The notes under the pieces were generated by a model. That model was not told the origin of the DNA and did no database searches. It saw only the letters and a list, made by a program, of their open reading frames with translations. 64,000 nt of DNA from Dactylosporangium sp. AC04546 (lineage in GTDB: Bacteria > Actinomycetota > Actinomycetes > Mycobacteriales > Micromonosporaceae): the NCBI RefSeq assembly GCF_022095675.1, contig NZ_JAHYSG010000064.1:1-64000 (forward strand), read 5' to 3'. The position numbers and the translations under genes were made by a program. This document shows, in pieces, positions 58,075 to 64,000 of this stretch. Position 1 is the stretch's first letter. Each line of letters begins with the position of its first letter.

Positions 58075-58497
58075 TCAGCCCGTCCGGCGGACCTCGGCCC
58101 GGGACTGCTCGCGGGGGTCGGCGTCGTCGCGCGACCACCACCAGCCGTACGTGAGCACCCCGTCACTCGGCATCGTCATTATGATCTTGGCGGGCATCGG
58201 GCCCTCGTAGGCGTTGAAGACGCCGGGCTGGCTCTCCACGAAACGGGTCACGCCGGGCAGCTCAAGGCAGGTGACGTGCAGTTCCAGGCGCCCGGCCTCG
58301 CTCGCGGTGAGGATCGTGTGCTCGACGTGCTGCAGTCCCTTACTGTCGCTGACCGCCTCGTAGTCCAGCGTGATGGCGTTTCCGCGCACCACCGAGGTCA
58401 CCTTGATCCGGGCGACGAACGGCCCGGACTCCAGCCCGTCGCCGCGTCCGCGGTAGACGCCGGGGGCCGCGGCGAGGCGCTTCAAGAGATCGGTCAC
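58075..58497 (-). CDS. Lipocalin-like/FABP-like hypothetical protein
   Basis: This 140-residue protein reads as a beta barrel: GVYRGRGDGLESGPFVARIK, TLDYEAVSDSKGLQHVEHTIL, LELHVTCLELPGVTRFVE, GPMPAKIIMTMPSDGVLTYGWWWSRD. The pattern is close to the DUF1579/nitrobindin-like group. No export signal. GTG 58497 is chosen because TACGGT (58510-58505, minus) ends 7 nt before it, suggesting a leaderless mRNA. It converges on ppx and diverges from the LppU-like gene. Function unknown. Confidence 0.78.
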   Translation of the reverse strand: MTDLLKRLAAAPGVYRGRGDGLESGPFVARIKVTSVVRGNAITLDYEAVSDSKGLQHVEHTILTASEAGRLELHVTCLELPGVTRFVESQPGVFNAYEGPMPAKIIMTMPSDGVLTYGWWWSRDDADPREQSRAEVRRTG

Positions 58498-58504
58498 GGC
58501 GCAC

Positions 58505-58510
58505 ACCGTA
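58505..58510 (-). promoter_or_regulatory. -10 box of the lipocalin-like gene, leaderless type
   Basis: TACGGT on the minus strand ends 7 nt before GTG 58497. Confidence 0.45.
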
Positions 58511-58653
58511 ATACGACTGTGCACGGTGCTGCGCACATTGGCCCTCTACCGCTATCGTGAGCCGTCTCCTTCGGGCGTGAGGGCGGTTTGCCAAGCTCAG
58601 CCATCATTCAGCCCGTTAGGGTGATCTTTGCGGCATACCCCGGAAGGAAGCTC

Positions 58654-59301
58654 ATGTCTGATCAGTACCCGCCGCCCGGCAGTTACCCGCCCCCCGGCGG
58701 CGGTGGCGGTTACCCGCCGCCGGGAGGTAACGACCCGTACGGGCAGCCCTCGTACGGACAGCCGTCGTCCGGCGGTCCCTACGGCCAGCCCACGTCCGGC
58801 GGCTACGGCCCGCCGCCGTCCGGCGCGCCGTACAACGACCCGTCCTCGGGTGCTCCGTACGCCCCGCCGCCGCCCGGTGGCGGGCCGTTCGGTGCACCGC
58901 CGCCCCCGCCGAAGAAGAGCAGCGCCGGCAAGATCATCCTGATCGTGCTCGGCGTCATCCTGGTGCTCGCCCTCGTGTGCTGCGGCGGCATCTTCTTCTT
59001 CGCGAAGGACACCTGGAACGACATCGTCAACAGCAGCGCGGCCAACGCGAAGGTCGGCGACTGCCTGGCCGGCGACGAGATCACCGAGACGGGCAGCAAG
59101 AGCGTCAGCGTCAAGATCGTGAAGTGCGACGACGCCACGGCGCGCTACAAGGTCGTCGGCCTCAAGGGCGGCGTTCCGCAGTCCGAGGCGCTCAAGGCCC
59201 AGCCGACGGTGTGCGACGAGTTCACCGACGCCAGCTACGTGCTGTGGCAGGGCACCGACATCAGCAGCGGTGACGCCCTCTGCCTCACCGACGCCAAGTA
59301 G
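58654..59301 (+). CDS. Pro/Gly-rich membrane protein, LppU-like
   Basis: The first 90 residues of this 215-residue protein are Pro/Gly/Tyr-rich (SDQYPPPGSYPPPGGG onwards, with SYGQPSSGGPYGQPTSGG). A single TM helix lies at about 93-118 (IILIVLGVILVLALVCCGG). The extracytoplasmic domain has NAKVGDCLAGDEITE, VKCDDATARYKVVG, TVCDEFTD and DALCLTD, a four-Cys pattern seen in LppU/SCO3897-type proteins. Role unknown. GGAAGGAAG lies just before ATG 58654; a TAGGGT box near 58617 could be the -10. Ends at a terminator. Confidence 0.87.
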   Translation: MSDQYPPPGSYPPPGGGGGYPPPGGNDPYGQPSYGQPSSGGPYGQPTSGGYGPPPSGAPYNDPSSGAPYAPPPPGGGPFGAPPPPPKKSSAGKIILIVLGVILVLALVCCGGIFFFAKDTWNDIVNSSAANAKVGDCLAGDEITETGSKSVSVKIVKCDDATARYKVVGLKGGVPQSEALKAQPTVCDEFTDASYVLWQGTDISSGDALCLTDAK

Positions 59302-59337
59302 GCCAGGTAGGACGCAAGTAGGACGACAGACGCTTCA

Positions 59338-59364
59338 GGCGGTCCGCACGGCGGGCCGCCTTTT
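59338..59364 (+). terminator. Intrinsic terminator with T-run
   Basis: The stem ggcggtccgc / gcgggccgcc (59338-59347 and 59351-59360, one G-T wobble) with loop acg is followed directly by tttt. It is the most classical terminator in the window. Confidence 0.88.
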
Positions 59365-59385
59365 GCGTGTCCACGTCTTCTGCAC

Positions 59386-59415
59386 TTGATACTACTGTGC
59401 ATTGCGCACTACTCT
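59386..59415 (+). promoter_or_regulatory. PadR gene promoter with possible operator
   Basis: TTGATA (59386-59391) and TACTCT (59410-59415) are 18 bp apart, and the -10 ends 7 nt before GTG 59423. A near-exact direct repeat ACTACTGTGCA / ACTACTCTGCA (59391-59401 and 59408-59418) and a GTGC...GCAC inverted repeat overlap the promoter, which suggests autoregulation. Confidence 0.65.
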
Positions 59416-59422
59416 GCACGGC

Positions 59423-59746
59423 GTGGACACAACCCAGTTGCTCAAGGGTGTGCTCGACCTGGCTGTGCTCGCCGTGCTGCGCGACGAGGACGGCTACGGC
59501 TACGACATCCTGCGCCGGCTTCGCTCGGCTGGCCTCGACGACGTCGGCGACGCCTCGGTCTACGGCACACTCCGCCGGCTCTTCCAGGCCGGGATGCTCA
59601 CGACGTACGTGGTGCCCAGCGAGGAGGGCCCGCACCGCAAGTACTACGCGCTCAACGCCGCCGGCCGCACCCAGCTGGGCGCCTCCAGCACGGTCTGGCG
59701 GGGGTTCGCGCAGACCATGAACCAGCTGATCGGGGAGAGGGCATGA
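59423..59746 (+). CDS. PadR-family transcriptional regulator
   Basis: This 107-residue winged-helix repressor has TTQLLKGVLDLAVLAVLRDE (helix 1), DGYGYDILRRLRSAGLDD, VGDASVYGTLRRLFQAGML (recognition helix), and the wing VVPSEEGPHRKYYALNAAGR. A short C-terminal dimerisation helix follows, as in the small PadR subgroup. The GTG start is set by the -10 box 7 nt upstream. It overlaps the next gene by ATGA; PadR plus HAAS-domain membrane protein is a common regulatory pair. Confidence 0.93.
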   Translation: MDTTQLLKGVLDLAVLAVLRDEDGYGYDILRRLRSAGLDDVGDASVYGTLRRLFQAGMLTTYVVPSEEGPHRKYYALNAAGRTQLGASSTVWRGFAQTMNQLIGERA

Positions 59747-60693
59747 CCGAGTCCGCGGCGCCCAGCAACCTGGAGACCGACTACTACCTCGAACGGGTCT
59801 CCGCGGCCCTGGCCGACCTGCCGGCGGAGGTGCGCGACGACCTCCTGGAGGACCTGCCGGCCCACTTCGCGGAGGTCCTGGCCGAGCAGGGCGGGTCGCT
59901 CGTGGACCGGCTGGGCCCGCCCGCCGCCTACGCGGCCGAGCTGCGCGCCGCCGCCGGTCTGGAGCCCGTCGCCGCCGCGGCGAAGGGTGGCCCCCTGAAC
60001 CGGCTGGCGCCGCTCGTGGCCCGGACGGGGCGCTGGCTGTCGGTCGTCGACCGCCGGGTGGGGCAGCTCATCGGCTACCCGCGGGCGTGGGACTTCCTGG
60101 TCCTGCTGCGCCCGGCATGGTGGATCGCCCGGGCCGTCTGCGTCGTCGTGCTGATCTTTGCCGCCGACATCATCCCGACCGACCGCCTCGACGACCCGAT
60201 CGGCTGGCTGTTCCTCGCGGTGGCGATCGTGATCTCGGTGCGGATGGGCGCGACCGGCCGCCCCCGCACGCCGCGCTGGCTGGGCTGGGCCGGCACGGCG
60301 GTCGCCGTGATCGGCGCGCTGGTCGTGCTGGCCGACTGGAGCGGCGTCTCCCGCGTGTCCTCCGGCACGGGCTACTACGACCGCTGGTCGTACGTCACCG
60401 ACGTCTTCCCGGTGGACAGCAGCGGCCGGCCGCTGCGCGACGTGAGCCTGTACGACCAGGACGGCAACCCCATCCAGCTCGGCGACTACTGGCGCTGCGC
60501 GGGGGGCCCGGAGAGCCAGCCGCCCAGCTACCCGCTGTGCCACGGCCCGCAGTTCCCGTCGCTGTCCCCGACGGACGTGCCCACGACGTCGGGGTCGCCC
60601 GCACCGTCGGCTTCGGCTTCGGCGTCGGTCCAGCCGTCCGGGTCCGTGTCGCCGTCCGCCTCCGTGCAGCCGTCCGTGTCGCCCTCGGGCTGA
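59743..60693 (+). CDS. HAAS-domain membrane protein
   Basis: The N-terminal 75 residues of this 316-residue protein form a HAAS/DUF1700-type helical domain (YYLERVSAALADLPAEVRDD, LEDLPAHFAEVLAEQGG), which typically pairs with PadR regulators. Three to four TM helices lie at about 120-205 (FLVLLRPAWWIARAVCVVVLIF and so on), followed by an extracytoplasmic domain with RDVSLYDQDGNPIQLGDYW and a Ser/Pro-rich tail with SASASASVQPSGSVSPSASV. No enzymatic motif. Likely a membrane sensor or modulator under PadR control. Confidence 0.85.
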   Translation: MTESAAPSNLETDYYLERVSAALADLPAEVRDDLLEDLPAHFAEVLAEQGGSLVDRLGPPAAYAAELRAAAGLEPVAAAAKGGPLNRLAPLVARTGRWLSVVDRRVGQLIGYPRAWDFLVLLRPAWWIARAVCVVVLIFAADIIPTDRLDDPIGWLFLAVAIVISVRMGATGRPRTPRWLGWAGTAVAVIGALVVLADWSGVSRVSSGTGYYDRWSYVTDVFPVDSSGRPLRDVSLYDQDGNPIQLGDYWRCAGGPESQPPSYPLCHGPQFPSLSPTDVPTTSGSPAPSASASASVQPSGSVSPSASVQPSVSPSG

Positions 60694-60756
60694 TTCGGGG
60701 GAGCGGGCCGGGCCGGCCCCGGGGGGTCGGTGGCCGCCCCGGCCCGCTGCGCGCAG

Positions 60757-60804
60757 ACGTTGGTCGATCCGCCCGCCGGGAAAGGGCGGTGGATCGACCA
60801 ACGT
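60757..60804 (+). terminator. Long hairpin terminator
   Basis: A perfect 14-bp stem acgttggtcgatcc / ggatcgaccaacgt (60757-60770 and 60791-60804) has an inner ccgccc/gggcgg stem. It lies 63 nt after the HAAS gene. Confidence 0.88.
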
Positions 60805-60829
60805 CGGCGTGACTCCGGCGCGTCTCGGT

Positions 60830-60835
60830 TAGCGT
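60830..60835 (+). promoter_or_regulatory. -10 box of the uracil-DNA glycosylase gene, leaderless type
   Basis: TAGCGT ends 7 nt before GTG 60843; no Shine-Dalgarno is seen. Confidence 0.5.
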
Positions 60836-60842
60836 GTGCCCC

Positions 60843-61544
60843 GTGGACGCGCTCGACCGGCTCGACGCCGAGATCTCCGGCTGCCGCCTCTGCCCCCGCC
60901 TGGTGGCGTGGCGCGAGGAGGTCGCGGCGACCAAGCGGGCCGCCTTCCGCGACCAGACGTACTGGGGCCGCCCCGTCCCCGGCTTCGGCCCGCACGACGC
61001 CCGGATCGCCATCCTGGGCCTCGCACCGGCCGCCCACGGCGGCAACCGCACCGGCCGCATCTTCACCGGCGACCGCTCCGGCGACGTCCTGTTCGCCGCC
61101 CTGCACCGGGCCGGGCTGGCCAACCAGCCGACCAGCACCGACCGTGACGACGGCCTCACGCTCACCGACACCCGAATCTTCGCGGCGGTGCGGTGCGCGC
61201 CGCCCGACAACAAGCCCACCCCGCAGGAGCGCGACACCTGTGCCCCCTACCTGCACCGTGAGATGGGCCTCATCCGTCCCCACCTGCGTGTCGTCATCGC
61301 GCTGGGCGGCTTCGCCTGGGCCGCGTTCTGGCCCGCCCTCAAGGCCGTCTACGGTGTAGCTCCGGCACGGAAGGTGCCGTTCGGTCACGGCGTGCTGTGG
61401 CAGTCCGAAAACCAGGCCGAGGGTGCCCCCGCGTTGCTCGGTTGTTACCACGTGAGCCAGCAGAACACCTTTACCGGTCGGCTCACGCCAGGAATGCTGG
61501 ACGAGATCCTCGCCCGGGCCAAGGCGTTGGCCGGGGCGAACTGA
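60843..61544 (+). CDS. Family 5 (UdgB-type) Fe-S uracil-DNA glycosylase
   Basis: This 233-residue enzyme removes uracil and some other deaminated bases from DNA. Fe-S ligands: CRLCPRLV near the start and [20 protein letters not shown] in the middle, giving four Cys. Motif 1 is [19 protein letters not shown], the family 5 form without the Asp/Asn of other UDGs. Motif 2 is [15 protein letters not shown], in which HVSQQN takes the place of HPSxxN. The GTG at 60843 is supported by the TAGCGT box. The DUF4129 gene starts 13 nt later. Confidence 0.92.
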   Translation: MDALDRLDAEISGCRLCPRLVAWREEVAATKRAAFRDQTYWGRPVPGFGPHDARIAILGLAPAAHGGNRTGRIFTGDRSGDVLFAALHRAGLANQPTSTDRDDGLTLTDTRIFAAVRCAPPDNKPTPQERDTCAPYLHREMGLIRPHLRVVIALGGFAWAAFWPALKAVYGVAPARKVPFGHGVLWQSENQAEGAPALLGCYHVSQQNTFTGRLTPGMLDEILARAKALAGAN

Positions 61545-61557
61545 GCGACGGGATGTC

Positions 61558-62265
61558 ATGGACCGCACCATCAGCCGCTGGTTGCCGGTGCTGGCCGTGG
61601 TCGGCGTGCTCGGCATCGCGATCGTGGCGGCGGCGCTGTCCTCGCCGGAGGTCACCAGCCTGCCGGTGCCCGAGCTGAACCCGACCGACGCGCCGACGGG
61701 CCCGCCGACGGTCGAGCCCAGCCTGATGCCGACCATGCCGGCGGGCGACGGCGACCCGGCCTACTCGCTGCCCGACTGGATCCTCTACGCGGTCACCGGC
61801 CTCTGCGGGGTCGTGGTGGTCGCGCTGGTGGCCGGCCTGGTCTACATGTTCCTGCGCAACGCCGGACCGAAGGCCAAACCGCGCCTGTTCGTCGAGCCCG
61901 AGGCGCCCGCGCCGATGCAGGTCGACACCGGCGAGGAGGTCGTGGCCGCGGTCGACGCCGGCCTGGCCGAGCTGGCCGGCACCGACGGCGACCCGCGGCG
62001 GGCGGTGATCGCCTGCTGGGTCCGGCTGGAGCGGGCCGCCGCCGCGGCCGGCACGCCCCGCCTGGTCGGCGACAGCCCGACCGAGCTGGTCACCCGGCTG
62101 CTGGAGGGCCACCGCGTGACCCGCCCGACCCTGGAGGGGCTCGCCGAGGTGTACCGCGAGGCCCGCTACGCCACCCACCCGGTCGACGAGCGGTCCCGCC
62201 GGGCCGCCATCGACGCCCTCAGCCAGCTGCGCGCCGAGCTGTCGGGGGTGGCGCATGGCGCGTGA
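61558..62265 (+). CDS. DUF4129-domain membrane protein
   Basis: This 235-residue protein has TM1 at about 8-28 (WLPVLAVVGVLGIAIVAAAL), a Pro/Thr-rich extracytoplasmic loop, TM2 at about 75-100 (WILYAVTGLCGVVVVALVAGL), and a cytoplasmic DUF4129 domain with RRAVIACWVRLERAAAAAG, DSPTELVTRLL and VYREARYATHPVDE. It precedes a MoxR ATPase and a DUF58 protein, the standard actinobacterial arrangement, whose function as a chaperone-like or cell-envelope module is not settled. Overlaps the next gene by 11 nt. Confidence 0.92.
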   Translation: MDRTISRWLPVLAVVGVLGIAIVAAALSSPEVTSLPVPELNPTDAPTGPPTVEPSLMPTMPAGDGDPAYSLPDWILYAVTGLCGVVVVALVAGLVYMFLRNAGPKAKPRLFVEPEAPAPMQVDTGEEVVAAVDAGLAELAGTDGDPRRAVIACWVRLERAAAAAGTPRLVGDSPTELVTRLLEGHRVTRPTLEGLAEVYREARYATHPVDERSRRAAIDALSQLRAELSGVAHGA

Positions 62266-62898
62266 GCGCGATGAGGTGGTCGGCCTCGACGAGCTGTTCG
62301 ACGCCGGCCGGGCGACCGTGCGGGCCGACGTCGCGCGCCCGGTGCGCCGCCCGTCCCGGCCCTTCGACTCCCGCTGGTGGATCCGCCGGCTGTTCGTGGC
62401 CGTCGCGCTGACCACCGTCGGGTGGGGCGTGCTGTGGGTGGCCGGCTACTCCGTGTCGTACCCGCTGGTCCTGCTCACCATCGTGGCCATCCAGGTGCTG
62501 CGGGAGGTGCTGCAGCAGGTGCGCGCCGACGACCTGCCGGCCGAGGTCACCGGCAAGGGCCTGGAGCCCCAGCAGCCGCCGCAGCCGACCGGCGAGCGGC
62601 CGCGGCTGCGCGACGCGGTGCCGCCCGCCGACGGCATCCGGCTGGCCGTCGGCAAGTGGGACGACCGGCTCATCTGGGGCGAGCGCGACCCCGGCCGGTT
62701 CGCCGCCCTCGTGGTACCGCGCGTGACCGACCTCGTCAACGGCCGGCTGCGCCAGCGGCACGGCATCACCCTGACCAGCGCCCCGGAGCAGGCTCGCGAG
62801 CTCGTCGGCGAGGAGCTCTGGCAGCTGCTGCACTACACGCCGTCCCGCGTGCCGAGCCCGCGGGACGTAGCATCGATCGTCGCGAAGGTGGAGGCGCT

Positions 62899-62902
<4 letters not shown>
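62255..62902 (+). CDS. Membrane protein of the MoxR/DUF58 operon
   Basis: This 215-residue protein has a cytoplasmic N-terminus (GLDELFDAGRATVRADVARP), two close TM helices at about 43-80 (LFVAVALTTVGWGVLWVAGY and YPLVLLTIVAIQVL), and a soluble C-terminal part with IRLAVGKWDDRLIWGERDP and ELWQLLHYTPSRVPSP. I do not know a named domain for it, but the gene is regularly present between DUF4129 and MoxR genes. Its ends overlap both neighbours (ATGA with moxR), so the four genes form one translational unit. Confidence 0.85.
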
Positions 62903-63880
<978 letters not shown>

Positions 63881-63888
<8 letters not shown>

Positions 63889-64000
63889 CCAGGCCGCTCC
63901 CCGGTCCCACGCGCGGGCGTTCGAGCCGACCCGGGCGCTGGGCCGGGCCGTGCTGGTCAGCGGCGTGCTCGTGCTCGTCGCCGTGCTCACCGGCAGCTTC
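63881..64000 (+). CDS. N-terminus of a DUF58-type protein, cut by the window edge
   Basis: GTG 63881 overlaps the MoxR gene by 8 nt and opens a frame to the right edge (40 codons). The visible part has a polar start (ADQAAPRSHARAFEPTRALG) and then a TM helix (AVLVSGVLVLVAVLTGS). A DUF58 protein with N-terminal TM helices is expected here from the operon layout; the defining domain is outside the window. Confidence 0.7.

Overview
The window is high-GC (about 70% or more), densely packed DNA with many GTG/TTG starts, 1-8 nt start/stop overlaps and TANNNT -10 boxes directly before start codons. It fits an actinobacterium, most likely a Micromonosporaceae-type actinomycete. The gene orders sucC-sucD-DUF6350(PerM-like)-purN-purH and mfd-SurA-like lipoprotein-mazG ... 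eno-FtsB/DivIC-DUF501 ... ppx match the mycobacterial/actinomycete chromosomal core. The genus is inference. I saw no rRNA or tRNA gene, CRISPR array, transposase, phage gene or origin.

Layout. 0-2.5 kb: a partial minus-strand gene whose product carries a long DVPA tetrapeptide array, divergent from a PspC-type histidine kinase and LuxR-type regulator. 2.5-3.8 kb: a PIG-L deacetylase coupled to chorismate mutase, behind a leader-peptide attenuator rich in Tyr/Phe codons. 3.8-20.7 kb: housekeeping genes (UvrD helicase, M23 peptidase, B12-binding protein, succinyl-CoA synthetase, PerM-like protein, purN/purH, a beta-lactamase-fold lipoprotein, folD, icd), interrupted at 16.2-16.8 kb by a repeat-rich gene-free island.

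20.8-34.1 kb: an accessory polysaccharide locus. A minus-strand run (sulfotransferase, GT2 glycosyltransferase, alpha/beta hydrolase, S51-like/CysRS-tail fusion) diverges from a plus-strand run (WecG-type glycosyltransferase, Wzz-like protein, O-antigen ligase/polymerase, kinase-fold protein, second sulfotransferase, Wzx-like flippase, methyltransferase, GH26-like hydrolase). Most plus-strand junctions are 4-nt overlaps, so the genes are probably co-translated. At 37.2-38.75 kb lies an APS kinase fused to a degenerate ATP-sulfurylase domain. It could supply PAPS to the two sulfotransferases, so the region may encode a sulfated exopolysaccharide system. I regard this as the best candidate for new biology here.

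34.1-37.2 kb: small accessory genes, including a TetR regulator with a clear palindromic operator. 38.8-58 kb: ppc, mfd, mazG, eno, divisome protein, DUF501, argA and ppx, with a patatin, an EamA transporter, a MocR regulator, a DUF885 peptidase, a kinase-fold protein, a lipoprotein and a membrane-anchored CBM2-like protein between them. 58-64 kb: a lipocalin-like protein, an LppU-like membrane protein, a PadR/HAAS pair, a family 5 uracil-DNA glycosylase, and a DUF4129-TM protein-MoxR-DUF58 operon that runs off the right edge.

A recurring feature is leaderless transcription: at least thirteen genes have a TANNNT-like box ending 5-8 nt before the start codon. Two divergent pairs have -10 boxes that overlap or nearly touch.
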